Assembly (NCBI GenBank): GCA_903845935.1
Contig: CAIMZI010000117.1
Location: 1 to 61,244 of the forward strand
Length of the DNA: 61,244 nucleotides
Reading direction: 5' to 3'
Source of the DNA: an uncultured beta proteobacterium
GTDB lineage: Bacteria > Pseudomonadota > Gammaproteobacteria > Burkholderiales > Burkholderiaceae_C
The position numbers and the translations under genes are program-made. Below the pieces are notes generated by a model. It was given only the letters and a program-made list of their open reading frames with translations, did no database searches and was not told the DNA's origin. Below, piece by piece: positions 50,393 through 61,053 of the stretch; position 1 is the first letter of the stretch, and each line of letters opens with the position of its first letter.

Positions 50393-50626
50393 TTAAGCTT
50401 GGCCACGTGCGCGCAGATCTGCGAGCACAACATCGATACCGTTTTTGTCGATCAAACGCAGACCAGCGTTTGAAATCCGCAAACGGATCCAACGGTTTTC
50501 TGTTTCGACCCAGAAACGGCGGTATTGCAGGTTCGGCAGGAACCGGCGTTTGGTTTTGTTATTGGCATGGGAAACATTGTTTCCGACCATCGGGCCTTTA
50601 CCCGTTACTTCGCATACGCGTGCCAT
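50393..50626 (-). CDS. rpmB: 50S ribosomal protein L28
   Basis: 77 residues: [40 protein letters not shown] and a C-terminal [18 protein letters not shown]. One Cys at the start only, so the zinc-free form. Co-transcribed with rpmG. A TATAAT-containing promoter lies about 140 bases upstream of the ATG. Confidence 0.97.
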   Translation of the reverse strand: MARVCEVTGKGPMVGNNVSHANNKTKRRFLPNLQYRRFWVETENRWIRLRISNAGLRLIDKNGIDVVLADLRARGQA

Positions 50627-50766
50627 GAGGACACTCCGATCTATACGGCTATTACTGACGATCAAAGCAGTTTGCGTTGAGCAAACCAACCCGATCTCGC
50701 TCTAGCCTCACCTCGCCAAGAAAAAGGGTGGCGGTAACCCTGATGCTGTTTCCAGCAAAGCCTGAG

Positions 50767-50772
50767 ATTATA
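50767..50772 (-). promoter_or_regulatory. Probable -10 box of the rpmB promoter
   Basis: Perfect TATAAT on the minus strand between trxB and rpmB, with a leader of about 140 bases before the L28 start codon. No good TTGACA-like hexamer stands 16-18 bp upstream, so activity may rely on an UP-like or other element. The remaining gap 50627-50813 holds no gene. Confidence 0.5.
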
Positions 50773-50813
50773 GCCTGAAGGTAGAGCGGGCCTTTTACTG
50801 CCCGCGCCGGGTC

Positions 50814-51833
<1,020 letters not shown>

Positions 51834-51959
51834 TCATGCAATCGCCGCCCCTTGATCCGGTTATTGTGCTGGCCGCCCGCTCGCTGTGTCGGCTTCGCCA
51901 CCAGCTGGTGCGCGGCTGGCGACGTGCTTGGGTTAAGCTAGTAGGCACTGGTTTTCCAT

Positions 51960-54302
51960 ATGACTTATTCGCTTCACACGCTCCAATCCTCTGCGCCACG
52001 TCCGCCTGCCGCGCCCACCGGCCTGGCCCGCTTTGCCAATGAAATGGCTCTGGTGGCGGGTTTTGTGCTGATCGCTCTGTGGTTGATCGCTATGTTGAGC
52101 TATTCGCCGCAGGACGCCGCCTGGTCCACCTCCGGCACCGGCATCGCCGTGTTGAACCGTGCTGGTCGCCTGGGCGCCTGGATCGCGGACATGAGTTATT
52201 TTTTGTTTGGCTTTTCGGTCTGGTGGTGTCTGGCTGTGGCGGTGCGCCAGTGGCTTGCGTCCCTGGCCCTGCGCCTGCGTGGGGATGGTTTTCATGGTGA
52301 TGCGCCGCATGGCCTGGCTCCCTGGCATGACCAGGCATGGGCCTTCTGGCTGGGGCTGAGTCTGCTGCTTTACGCCAGCAGCACCCTGGAGTGGGGACGT
52401 CTATATCGTTTTGAGACCTTGCTGCCGGGACACAGCGGAGGTGTGCTGGGTGAGTCCTTGGGCCCCTGGAGCATGCGCTGGTTGGGCTTTGCCGGTTCGG
52501 GCCTGGTGGCGATTGTGCTGGGCCTGGTGGGCTGCGCGCTGGTGTTCAGATTCTCGTGGCTGCAGGTGGCCGAGCGCCTGGGTGCCTGGGCTTACTCTTT
52601 TATGGAGCAGCAGCGCGAAAGGCGTGAGCTGGCCCAGGACATGGAGATTGGCCAACAGGCCATGCGCGAGCGCGAAGAAGTGGTGTTCGATGAGCGCGAC
52701 GAGGTCATTCAACACCATGCGCCTCCTGTGGTCATTGTTGAGCAGCAGGTGCAGAAGGAGGCGGTGCAAAGCACGCGCGTGGCCAAGGAGCGCCAGAAGC
52801 CCTTGTTCACCGAGATGCCCGACAGCAAGCTGCCCCAGGTGGCCCTGCTGGATGCGGCCCTGCTGCGCCAGGAGACGGTTTCGCCCGACACGCTGGAGAT
52901 GACCAGCCGCATGATCGAGAAGCGGCTGAAAGACTTTGGCGTGGAGGCCCGTGTGGTGCTGGCCCAGCCGGGGCCGGTGATTACGCGCTACGAAATCGAG
53001 CCCGCCACCGGCGTCAAGGGTGCACAAATTGTGGGCCTGGCCAAGGACCTGGCGCGCTCACTCAGTTTGGTGTCTATCCGCGTGGTGGAGACCATTCCCG
53101 GCAAGAATTACATGGCGTTGGAACTGCCCAATGCCAAGCGCCAGAGCATCCGCCTGGCCGAGATTCTGGGCTCACAGGTCTACAACGAAGCCAAGTCGAT
53201 GCTCACCATGGGCTTGGGCAAAGACATCATCGGCAACCCCGTGGTGGCCGACCTGGCCAAGATGCCGCATGTGCTGGTGGCCGGCACCACCGGTTCCGGC
53301 AAATCGGTGGGCATCAACGCCATGATTTTGAGCCTGCTCTACAAGGCCGAGGCGCGCGATGTACGCATGTTGATGATAGACCCCAAGATGCTGGAAATGT
53401 CGATTTACGAGGGCATTCCGCACCTGCTGTGCCCGGTGGTGACCGATATGAAGCAGGCGGCCAATGGCTTGAACTGGTGCGTGATGGAGATGGAGCGCCG
53501 CTACAAATTGCTGAGCAAAATGGGCGTGCGCAATCTGGCCGGTTACAACACCAAAATGGACGAAGCGAAGGCGCGCGGTGAGCTGATCGGCAACCCCTTC
53601 AGCCTGACGCCCGAGAGCCCGGAACCGTTGGACCGTCTGCCGCACATCGTGGTGGTGATCGACGAGTTGGCCGACCTGATGATGGTGGTGGGAAAGAAGA
53701 TTGAGGAACTGATTGCACGCCTGGCGCAAAAGGCGCGTGCCGCAGGTATTCATCTGATCCTGGCCACCCAGCGGCCCAGCGTGGACGTGATCACCGGCCT
53801 GATCAAGGCCAATATCCCGACGCGCATTGCCTTCCAAGTGTCCAGCAAGATCGACAGCCGCACCATTCTGGACCAAATGGGCGCCGAGGCCCTGCTGGGT
53901 ATGGGTGACATGCTCTACATGCCAAGCGGCACCGGTCTGCCGATCCGCGTGCATGGCGCCTTTGTCAGCGACGAAGAGGTGCACCGTGTGGTGGACTACC
54001 TCAAGGAGCAGGGCGAGCCCAACTATATTGAAGGTATTCTCGAGGGCGGCACCGTGGACGGCGATGATGGAAACGGCGGAGGGGCCGGCGACACCTCGGG
54101 CGAAAAAGACCCGATGTACGACCAGGCCGTGGAAGTCGTTTTAAAGAACCGCAAGGCCAGTATTTCGCTGGTGCAACGTCATCTGAAGATTGGCTACAAC
54201 CGCGCCGCCCGTTTGGTGGAAGACATGGAGAATGCCGGTCTGGTCAGCTCCATGAGCAGCAGCGGTCAGCGCGACATTTTGGTGCCAGCGCGCAACGAGT
54301 AA
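51960..54302 (+). CDS. ftsK: DNA translocase FtsK
   Basis: 780 residues. N-terminal four membrane helices (about 20-200), short linker with charged sequence, then the motor: alpha and beta parts with Walker [19 protein letters not shown] and Walker [14 protein letters not shown], and the DNA-orienting gamma winged helix at the end ([20 protein letters not shown]). FtsK pumps chromosome ends across the septum and activates XerCD at dif. The linker is much shorter than in E. coli FtsK, as in many betaproteobacteria. Starts the ftsK-lolA-rarA run. Confidence 0.96.
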   Translation: MTYSLHTLQSSAPRPPAAPTGLARFANEMALVAGFVLIALWLIAMLSYSPQDAAWSTSGTGIAVLNRAGRLGAWIADMSYFLFGFSVWWCLAVAVRQWLASLALRLRGDGFHGDAPHGLAPWHDQAWAFWLGLSLLLYASSTLEWGRLYRFETLLPGHSGGVLGESLGPWSMRWLGFAGSGLVAIVLGLVGCALVFRFSWLQVAERLGAWAYSFMEQQRERRELAQDMEIGQQAMREREEVVFDERDEVIQHHAPPVVIVEQQVQKEAVQSTRVAKERQKPLFTEMPDSKLPQVALLDAALLRQETVSPDTLEMTSRMIEKRLKDFGVEARVVLAQPGPVITRYEIEPATGVKGAQIVGLAKDLARSLSLVSIRVVETIPGKNYMALELPNAKRQSIRLAEILGSQVYNEAKSMLTMGLGKDIIGNPVVADLAKMPHVLVAGTTGSGKSVGINAMILSLLYKAEARDVRMLMIDPKMLEMSIYEGIPHLLCPVVTDMKQAANGLNWCVMEMERRYKLLSKMGVRNLAGYNTKMDEAKARGELIGNPFSLTPESPEPLDRLPHIVVVIDELADLMMVVGKKIEELIARLAQKARAAGIHLILATQRPSVDVITGLIKANIPTRIAFQVSSKIDSRTILDQMGAEALLGMGDMLYMPSGTGLPIRVHGAFVSDEEVHRVVDYLKEQGEPNYIEGILEGGTVDGDDGNGGGAGDTSGEKDPMYDQAVEVVLKNRKASISLVQRHLKIGYNRAARLVEDMENAGLVSSMSSSGQRDILVPARNE

Positions 54303-54304
54303 TT

Positions 54305-54949
54305 ATGCTTATCAAAAAAATCGCATTGTGTTCCCTGTTCCTCTATACGGCGCTTGGCTCGGCAGCCAGCGCCTCAGGGCTGGACAGCCTGGAGGCCTTT
54401 GTGAAAACCGCCAAGACCGGCCGGGCCGAATTCACCCAGGTGGTGACGGCACCTGCCAAGCAAGGGCAGGCTTCGCGCAGCAAGAGCTCCAGCGGCACGT
54501 TTGAGTTTTCGCGGCCCAACCGTTTCAAGTTTGTCTACAAAAAACCGTTTGAGCAAACCATAGTCGCCGATGGCCAGACCCTGTGGCTATATGACGTGGA
54601 CCTGAACCAGGTCACAGCGCGCAAGCAATCGGCGGTGCTGGCCTCCAGTCCGGCGGCGTTGATCGCATCCGCTGCCGATATCAAGGCACTGCAAGCCGAC
54701 TTCAGCTTGAGCGCTGCTCCCGACCAGGATGGATTGGAATGGGCGCTGGCTGTACCTAAGGCCAAGGAAGGCATGTTGCAGGCGGTGCGCGTGGGCTTCC
54801 AGGGTGGCGAGCTCTCGATACTGGAGATTGTGGACAGTTTTGGCCAGCGCTCCGTGATGTCCTTTAACGGCATGCGCATCAACACACCGCTGGAGCCTGG
54901 CGCCTTTCAGTTCAAGCCTCCGGCCGGCGCGGACCTGATTCAGCAATAA
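54305..54949 (+). CDS. lolA: Outer-membrane lipoprotein carrier protein LolA
   Basis: 214 residues with a signal peptide (LCSLFLYTALGSAASA). Mature features: AEFTQVVTAPAKQGQ, SGTFEFSRPNRFKFVYKKPF and the C-terminal YDVDLNQV. LolA carries lipoproteins through the periplasm from LolCDE to LolB. Only 2 bases after the ftsK stop, and followed 9 bases later by rarA, the classic order. Confidence 0.94.
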   Translation: MLIKKIALCSLFLYTALGSAASASGLDSLEAFVKTAKTGRAEFTQVVTAPAKQGQASRSKSSSGTFEFSRPNRFKFVYKKPFEQTIVADGQTLWLYDVDLNQVTARKQSAVLASSPAALIASAADIKALQADFSLSAAPDQDGLEWALAVPKAKEGMLQAVRVGFQGGELSILEIVDSFGQRSVMSFNGMRINTPLEPGAFQFKPPAGADLIQQ

Positions 54950-54958
54950 CGCCGCTGC

Positions 54959-56263
54959 ATGGCCCAGGCCCCGCGCAAACACACGTCCACCCAGCAACCC
55001 CTGGCCGAACGCCTGCGCCCCAAGACCTTGGGCGAGGTGATAGGCCAGCAGCATTTGTTGGGTGAAGGCATGGCCTTGCGCCTGGCATTCGAGTCGGGCC
55101 AGCCGCATAGCTGCATACTCTGGGGACCACCGGGCACCGGCAAGACCACCATTGCGCGCCTGATGGCCGATGCGTTCGACGCACAGTTCATCACCATCAG
55201 CGCGGTGCTGGGCGGCGTGAAAGATATTCGCGAGGCGGTTGAGCAGGCACAAATCGCGCGCGATGGCTTGGAGCAGCGCCACACGATTGTGTTTGTGGAC
55301 GAGTGCCACCGCTTCAACAAAAGTCAGCAGGACGCGTTTTTGCCGCATGTGGAAAGTGGGCTGTTTACCTTTATCGGAGCCACCACCGAGAACCCGTCGT
55401 TTGAGGTGAACTCGGCCTTGTTGTCGCGTGCCGCGGTCTATGTGCTGCAGCCCTTGCGTGCCGAAGACCTGCAGCAGATCGTGGACCGCGCCCTTTCACA
55501 GAGCGCCATTCCACCGGTAGAGGTGGCGGCGGTGGAGCGCCTGATTGCCTACGCCGATGGCGACGCCAGGCGCCTGCTCAATACGCTCGAAACCTTGGCG
55601 ATTGCCGCCATGCAGGAGAAGACCGAAACCATCTCCGACGCCTGGCTGCTCAAGGTGCTGGGCGAGCGCATGCGCCGCTACGACAAGGGCGGCGAGCAGT
55701 TTTACGACAGCATCTCGGCCTTGCATAAAAGCGTGCGCGGCTCCGACCCGGACGCCTCGCTGTACTGGTTTGTGCGGATGTTGGATGGCGGTGCCGATCC
55801 GCGTTACATGGCCAGACGGCTGATCCGCATGGCCAGCGAAGACATTGGTCTGGCCGACCCGCGCGCCCTGCGACTGGCCCTGGACGCCGCCGATGTCTAT
55901 GAACGCCTGGGCACGCCCGAGGGCGAGCTGGCGTTGGCCGAATGCGTCATTTATCTGGCCGTGGCGCCCAAGTCCAACGCCGTCTACAAGGCCTACAACG
56001 CGGTCCGTGCCCTGATTAAAAAGGACGGCACCAGGCCGGTGCCGATGCACTTGCGCAATGCGCCCACCAAGCTGATGAAAGAGCTGGATTACGGCAAAGG
56101 CTATCGCTATGCCCATGACGAGGAGGGTGGCTTCGCGGCAGGTGAACAATACCTGCCCGATGGCCTGGAAGACCTGCGTCTATACCAGCCGGTGGAGCGG
56201 GGTTTGGAAATCCGCATCGCCGAGAAAATGCGCACTTTGCAGGCGCTGAACCAAAAGAAATAG
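54959..56263 (+). CDS. rarA: Replication-associated recombination protein RarA (MgsA)
   Basis: 434 residues, clamp-loader-like AAA+ ATPase: [20 protein letters not shown], Walker [18 protein letters not shown], Walker [20 protein letters not shown], and C-terminal tetramerisation domain. It acts at stalled replication forks. 9 bases after lolA, last gene of the run. Confidence 0.95.
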   Translation: MAQAPRKHTSTQQPLAERLRPKTLGEVIGQQHLLGEGMALRLAFESGQPHSCILWGPPGTGKTTIARLMADAFDAQFITISAVLGGVKDIREAVEQAQIARDGLEQRHTIVFVDECHRFNKSQQDAFLPHVESGLFTFIGATTENPSFEVNSALLSRAAVYVLQPLRAEDLQQIVDRALSQSAIPPVEVAAVERLIAYADGDARRLLNTLETLAIAAMQEKTETISDAWLLKVLGERMRRYDKGGEQFYDSISALHKSVRGSDPDASLYWFVRMLDGGADPRYMARRLIRMASEDIGLADPRALRLALDAADVYERLGTPEGELALAECVIYLAVAPKSNAVYKAYNAVRALIKKDGTRPVPMHLRNAPTKLMKELDYGKGYRYAHDEEGGFAAGEQYLPDGLEDLRLYQPVERGLEIRIAEKMRTLQALNQKK

Positions 56264-56500
56264 TAGAACAACTAATGTTTCATGATTCGCGTCAACGCGA
56301 GGGTAAACCCCCGTCGAGGCCTCTCGGAATCCGCCACCCCTGTCGTTACAATCCCACCCACTCAAGCGCCATGCAACCCTAAGTGGCGAGTTTCTTGCTT
56401 AAGAAAAACAGGTAGAGCCCACAAGGCCGAGCCGCTTGTCAACAACTTGCGAACACAGCTTGTTGCCTCAGGCGCCGGCCATCAATCGGAGATAAGTTTT
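56264..56500. other. Intergenic leader before livH
   Basis: No gene seen. Contains a short hairpin CGCGTCAACGCG (56288..56299), a TACAAT (near 56347) that could be a -10 box, and a small dyad TTTCTT GCTT AAGAAA (56391..56406). CGGAGATAAG lies upstream of the livH ATG. Likely holds the livHMGF promoter; the operator is not identifiable. Confidence 0.4.
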
Positions 56501-57430
56501 ATGGATATTTTGTTGCAGCAGATCATCAATGGTCTGGTGTTGGGTAGCATGTATGCGCTGATTGCGCTGGGCTACACCATGGTCTACGGCATCATCAACC
56601 TGATCAATTTTGCTCATGGCGAAGTGATGATGGTTGGGGCTTTGACCAGTTGGACCATCATTGGTTGGATGCAGTCGGCCATGCCCGGCACGCCCGGCCC
56701 GGTGATCCTCTTCATTGCCCTGATCATTGCCTGCGTGGTGGCCGCCTCGCTGAATTTTGTGATCGAAAAAGTGGCTTACCGACCACTGCGCAACAGTCCC
56801 AAGCTGGCGCCCCTGATCACCGCCATCGGCATGTCCATCCTGCTGCAGACGCTGGCCATGATCATCTGGAAGCCCAATTACAAGTCCTACCCCACGCTCT
56901 TGCCCAGCGCGCCGTTTGAAATCGGTGGTGCGGTGATCACACCCACCCAGGTGATGATTCTGGGCGTGACGGCTGCCTCGCTGGCGCTGCTGATGTGGGT
57001 GGTCAACTACACAAAATTGGGCCGCGCCATGCGTGCCACGGCCGAGAACCCCCGCGTCGCCGGCCTGATGGGCGTGAAGCCCGATATGGTGATTTCCGCT
57101 ACCTTCATCATTGGTGCCATTCTGGCCGCCATTGCCGGCGTGATGTACGCCTCCAATTACGGCACGGCCCAACACGCCATGGGCTTTTTGCCCGGCCTGA
57201 AGGCCTTTACTGCAGCCGTGTTCGGTGGCATTGGCAACCTGGCTGGTGCCGTGGTCGGTGCCATCCTGCTGGGTCTGATTGAATCGATCGGTGCCGGTTA
57301 CATCGGCGACCTGACCGGCGGTGTGCTGGGCAGCAATTACTCCGATATTTTTGCCTTCATCGTGCTCATCGTGGTGCTGACCCTGCGTCCCTCGGGCCTG
57401 TTGGGCGAACGCGTGGCTGACCGCGCCTGA
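56501..57430 (+). CDS. livH: Branched-chain amino-acid ABC permease LivH
   Basis: 309 residues, about eight membrane helices, with the LivH start DILLQQIINGLVLGSMYALI and INLINFAHGEVMMVGA. It forms the inner-membrane channel with LivM. The ATG at 56501 is the family start; a longer in-frame reading into the leader (from 56282) is rejected. First gene of livHMGF. Confidence 0.93.
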   Translation: MDILLQQIINGLVLGSMYALIALGYTMVYGIINLINFAHGEVMMVGALTSWTIIGWMQSAMPGTPGPVILFIALIIACVVAASLNFVIEKVAYRPLRNSPKLAPLITAIGMSILLQTLAMIIWKPNYKSYPTLLPSAPFEIGGAVITPTQVMILGVTAASLALLMWVVNYTKLGRAMRATAENPRVAGLMGVKPDMVISATFIIGAILAAIAGVMYASNYGTAQHAMGFLPGLKAFTAAVFGGIGNLAGAVVGAILLGLIESIGAGYIGDLTGGVLGSNYSDIFAFIVLIVVLTLRPSGLLGERVADRA

Positions 57431-57442
57431 GGAAATATCACT

Positions 57443-58528
57443 ATGTCACAACAAAAGAAAATCATTGCCGTCGTCGCCGCTGGCATTGCCCTGCTGGTGC
57501 TGCCCCTGCTGTTGCAAACCGTCGGCAATGCCTGGGTGCGTATTGCTGACGTGGCCCTGCTCTATGTGCTGCTTTCGCTGGGCCTGAACATCGTGGTCGG
57601 CTATGCCGGTCTGCTGGACCTGGGCTACGTGGCCTTTTTCGCCATCGGTGCCTATATGTATGGCCTCTTGTCATCGCCCCAGTTGACCGAGTCCTTTCCG
57701 GCCATCGCCGCCATGTTTCCGGACGGCTTGCACGCACCGCTGTGGGTGATCATCCCGGCCGGCGCTGGCATGGCCGGACTGTTTGGCGTGCTGCTGGGTG
57801 CGCCCACGCTGCGCCTGCGCGGTGACTACCTGGCCATCGTGACGCTGGGCTTTGGTGAAATCATCCGCGTGTTTCTGAACAATCTGGACGCGCCCATCAA
57901 CATCACTAACGGACCCAAGGGCATCAGTTCGATTGATTCCCTGCATTTCTTTGGTCTGGACCTGGGTCACAAGAACACGTTCCTGGGCTTGGAGTTCCAG
58001 TCCGTGTCGCTGTATTACTACCTGTTCCTGGCCTTGGTGCTGATCAGCATCGTGATCTGCCACCGTTTGGAACTGTCGCGTGTGGGCCGTGCCTGGATGG
58101 CGATTCGCGAAGACGAAATTGCCGCCAAGGCCATGGGCATCAACACCCGCAACATGAAGCTGCTGGCGTTCGGCATGGGCGCTACCTTTGGCGGAGTTTC
58201 GGGCGTGATGTTTGGCGCATTCCAGGGCTTTATCTCGCCCGAGTCCTTCACCCTGATGGAATCGGTGATGCTGGTGGCCATGGTGGTGCTGGGCGGTGTC
58301 GGCCATTTGCCAGGCGTGATCTTGGGTGCGGTGCTGCTGTCGGCCCTGCCCGAGGTGCTGCGCTTTGTCGCCGGGCCCTTGCAGTCCCTCACCGGCGGAC
58401 GGCTCGACGCCTCCATCCTGCGCCAACTGCTGATTGCCCTGGCCATGATCACCATCATGCTGATGCGTCCGCGCGGCCTCTGGCCCTCGCCCGAGCACGG
58501 AAAATCCTTGCAGTCTGCCAAATCCTAA
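57443..58528 (+). CDS. livM: Branched-chain amino-acid ABC permease LivM
   Basis: 361 residues. Signature: LNIVVGYAGLLDLGYVAFFA and the EAA-like loop GRAWMAIREDEIAAKAMGIN, which contacts the ATPases. Pairs with LivH. 12 bases after livH and followed by livG. Confidence 0.93.
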   Translation: MSQQKKIIAVVAAGIALLVLPLLLQTVGNAWVRIADVALLYVLLSLGLNIVVGYAGLLDLGYVAFFAIGAYMYGLLSSPQLTESFPAIAAMFPDGLHAPLWVIIPAGAGMAGLFGVLLGAPTLRLRGDYLAIVTLGFGEIIRVFLNNLDAPINITNGPKGISSIDSLHFFGLDLGHKNTFLGLEFQSVSLYYYLFLALVLISIVICHRLELSRVGRAWMAIREDEIAAKAMGINTRNMKLLAFGMGATFGGVSGVMFGAFQGFISPESFTLMESVMLVAMVVLGGVGHLPGVILGAVLLSALPEVLRFVAGPLQSLTGGRLDASILRQLLIALAMITIMLMRPRGLWPSPEHGKSLQSAKS

Positions 58529-58543
58529 GCAGTGGAAACCAAC

Positions 58544-59314
58544 ATGACAGATACCGTATTGAACGTCTCCGGCGTTTCCAAGCGCTTCGGCGGCCTGCAG
58601 GCCTTGAGCGATGTGGGCATCCAAATCAAGCGTGGCCAGGTCTATGGCCTGATCGGGCCGAACGGCGCCGGCAAGACCACCTTCTTCAATGTGCTGACCG
58701 GCCTCTATACGCCCGACAGCGGCAGTTTCGAGCTGGCTGGCAGGCCCTACCAGCCCACCGCCGTGCACCTGGTGGCCAAGGCCGGCATTGCACGCACCTT
58801 TCAGAACATCCGTTTATTTTCCGAAATGACAGCGCTGGAAAACGTGATGGTGGGCCGCCACATCCGCACCCACTCCGGCCTGTTTGGCGCCATGCTGCGC
58901 ACCAAGAGCTTCAAAAAGGAAGAGGCCGAGATTGCCCAGCGCGCCCAGGAGCTGCTGGACTATGTGGGCATTGGCAAGTTCACCGACTACAAGGCGCGCA
59001 CCCTGAGTTACGGCGATCAGCGCCGCCTGGAGATTGCCCGTGCCCTGGCCACCGACCCGCAGCTGATTGCGCTGGACGAACCGGCTGCCGGCATGAACGC
59101 CACCGAAAAGGTGATGCTGCGTGCGTTGATTGACCGCATCCGCAAGGACAACCGCACCATTTTGCTGATCGAGCACGATGTGAAACTGGTGATGGGACTG
59201 TGTGACCGCGTCACCGTGCTGGACTACGGCAAGCAGATTGCAGAGGGCACACCGGCCGATGTGCAGAAGAATGAAAAAGTGATTGAGGCCTATCTGGGCA
59301 CGAGCGGGCACTAA
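58544..59314 (+). CDS. livG: Branched-chain amino-acid ABC ATP-binding protein LivG
   Basis: 256 residues from the ATG at 58544; a GTG four codons earlier is the alternative. Walker A IGPNGAGKTTFFNVLTG, signature LSYGDQRRLEIARALA, Walker B ALDEPAAGMN, and the LivG-type insertion GLFGAMLRTKSFKKEE. Drives the LivHM permease. Confidence 0.94.
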   Translation: MTDTVLNVSGVSKRFGGLQALSDVGIQIKRGQVYGLIGPNGAGKTTFFNVLTGLYTPDSGSFELAGRPYQPTAVHLVAKAGIARTFQNIRLFSEMTALENVMVGRHIRTHSGLFGAMLRTKSFKKEEAEIAQRAQELLDYVGIGKFTDYKARTLSYGDQRRLEIARALATDPQLIALDEPAAGMNATEKVMLRALIDRIRKDNRTILLIEHDVKLVMGLCDRVTVLDYGKQIAEGTPADVQKNEKVIEAYLGTSGH

Positions 59315-59331
59315 GGGCACTAAGGACAGAC

Positions 59332-60051
59332 ATGACAACAAAAGTTTTACTCAAGGTCACTGGCCTGCAAGTTGCCTATGGCGGCATCCAGGCCGTCAAG
59401 GGTGTGGATTTCGAGGTGCGCGAGGGCGAGCTGGTGTCCCTGATCGGCTCCAACGGTGCTGGCAAGACCACTACCATGAAGGCCATCACCGGGACGCTGC
59501 CGATCAAGGCCGGCGACATCGAATACCTGGGCAAGAGCATCAAGGGCCAGGGCCCCTGGGATCTGGTCAAGCAGGGCTTGGCCATGGTGCCCGAAGGCCG
59601 CGGCGTCTTCACCCGCATGACCATCCTCGAAAACCTGCAGATGGGCGCCTACATCCGCGACGACAAGCCCGAGATCCTGGCCGACATCGACAAGGTGTTT
59701 GGCATTTTTCCGCGCCTGAAAGAACGCCGTGATCAGCTGGCCGGCACCATGTCGGGTGGCGAGCAGCAGATGCTGGCCATGGGCCGCGCGCTGATGAGCC
59801 GCCCCAAGGTGCTGTTGCTTGACGAGCCCTCCATGGGTCTGTCGCCGATCATGGTGGACAAGATCTTCGAGGTGGTCAAAGACGTCTACGCCCAGGGTGT
59901 GACCGTGCTGCTGGTGGAGCAAAACGCCAGCCGCGCGCTGGGCATTGCGAACCGCGGCTATGTGATGGAGTCGGGCATTGTGACCATGAGTGGGGATGCC
60001 AAGGAAATGCTGAACGATCCCAAGGTGCGCGCCGCCTATCTTGGCGAGTAG
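59332..60051 (+). CDS. livF: Branched-chain amino-acid ABC ATP-binding protein LivF
   Basis: 239 residues. Walker A IGSNGAGKTTTMKAITG, LivF-type VPEGRGVFTRMTILENLQMG, signature MSGGEQQMLAMGRALM, Walker B LLDEPSMGLSPI. Partner of LivG. Last gene of the set; no livK or livJ in the window, so the binding protein must be encoded elsewhere. Confidence 0.94.
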   Translation: MTTKVLLKVTGLQVAYGGIQAVKGVDFEVREGELVSLIGSNGAGKTTTMKAITGTLPIKAGDIEYLGKSIKGQGPWDLVKQGLAMVPEGRGVFTRMTILENLQMGAYIRDDKPEILADIDKVFGIFPRLKERRDQLAGTMSGGEQQMLAMGRALMSRPKVLLLDEPSMGLSPIMVDKIFEVVKDVYAQGVTVLLVEQNASRALGIANRGYVMESGIVTMSGDAKEMLNDPKVRAAYLGE

Positions 60052-60901
60052 TTCCATTCCTGTCCTTTCCCTGCTGTTTGTCACCCTGGTCTGGGGTGCC
60101 ACGTTTCCGGTGCTCAAGATTGCCACTGCGCAGCTCAGCGGCGTGGAAGTCTCGGCCCTGCGTTTCATGTTGGCGGCGCTGTGCATGCTGCCCTGGGCCT
60201 TGCGCGCACCACGCCGCGCCTGGATCGATGGCGCCTTGCTGGGTGCGCTGGTGTTGTTTTCCTATGTGGCCCAGGCCTATGGCCTGCAATTCATCTCCAG
60301 CAATCGCAGCGCCTTTCTCACCAGCCTGAATGTGCTGATGGTGCCGCTGATTGGCATGCTGTTGGGCAACATGCTGTCGTGGCGGGTGGTGGTGGCCGCC
60401 GCTCTGGCCTGCTTTGGCATCGGCCTGATGTCTTGGGATGGCGGCGCCAACCTGGCTGCCGATGCGGCCACCGTAGCTTCCGCTACAGCCTATGCGCTCT
60501 ACGTCATTCTGCTGTCGGGGCGCGCTGCTCGCCACGAGGCGCGCAGTCTGGCGGCCACGCAAATTGTCTGGATGGCCTTGCTGGGTGCTCTGTGGATGCT
60601 GGCCGATGCGCAGGGAACCGACAGGCTGCAGACTCTGGGCAGCCGCCTGAATGCCGAGATTCTCTGGGGTCTGGCCTATCTGGGCATTGTGGCCACGGCC
60701 GGGATGCTGTTCTTGCAGGCGCGGGCACAGGCCCATGTGTCGGCCGACAAGGCTGCGTTGATCTACGCCATGGAGCCGGTGTTTGCCGCGCTGTTCGCCT
60801 GGGTCTGGTTGTCGGAAGGTCTGAGCCCGCGGTCGGCCCTGGGTGCTGGCGTGGTGGTGTTTGCCGTGGTGTTTAGCGAGTGGCAGCCTGCTAAGCGGTG
60901 A
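60041..60901 (+). CDS. EamA-family DMT transporter
   Basis: 286 residues with ten membrane helices. SLLFVTLVWGATFPVLKIAT opens the first EamA repeat. The second ends GLSPRSALGAGVVVFAVVFS. The substrate is unknown; DMT exporters next to amino-acid importers are sometimes amino-acid efflux systems, which is only a hint. The only early start is a TTG at 60041, overlapping the livF stop by 11 bases; no ATG precedes TM1. Probably reads through from the liv operon. Confidence 0.8.
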   Translation: MASSSIPVLSLLFVTLVWGATFPVLKIATAQLSGVEVSALRFMLAALCMLPWALRAPRRAWIDGALLGALVLFSYVAQAYGLQFISSNRSAFLTSLNVLMVPLIGMLLGNMLSWRVVVAAALACFGIGLMSWDGGANLAADAATVASATAYALYVILLSGRAARHEARSLAATQIVWMALLGALWMLADAQGTDRLQTLGSRLNAEILWGLAYLGIVATAGMLFLQARAQAHVSADKAALIYAMEPVFAALFAWVWLSEGLSPRSALGAGVVVFAVVFSEWQPAKR

Positions 60902-61053
60902 GCGGCAGAGCGGAGGGTCACTGCTGGACTCCGGCCGCCATGGCACTCCGCTTCGTCCGTGTCCCCCGCCCACTGCGTGGGCTCCTCCTTTACCTACCGA
61001 ATCGGAGCGCCACGCCGTCCTACGTCGGCTAGCGTGCTTGCTTGCCTAGAGTT
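60902..61053. repeat. GC-rich intergenic repeat-like sequence
   Basis: No gene. Contains the hairpin CCCACTGCGTGGG, mirrored ends GGCACTCCG and CGGAGCGCC, and runs such as CTTCGTCCGTGTCCCCC and GTCGGCTAGCGTGCTTGCTTG. The pattern recalls intergenic repeats from Comamonadaceae genomes; this is recollection, not a search. Separates the DMT gene from the partial gene on the other strand. Confidence 0.5.
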
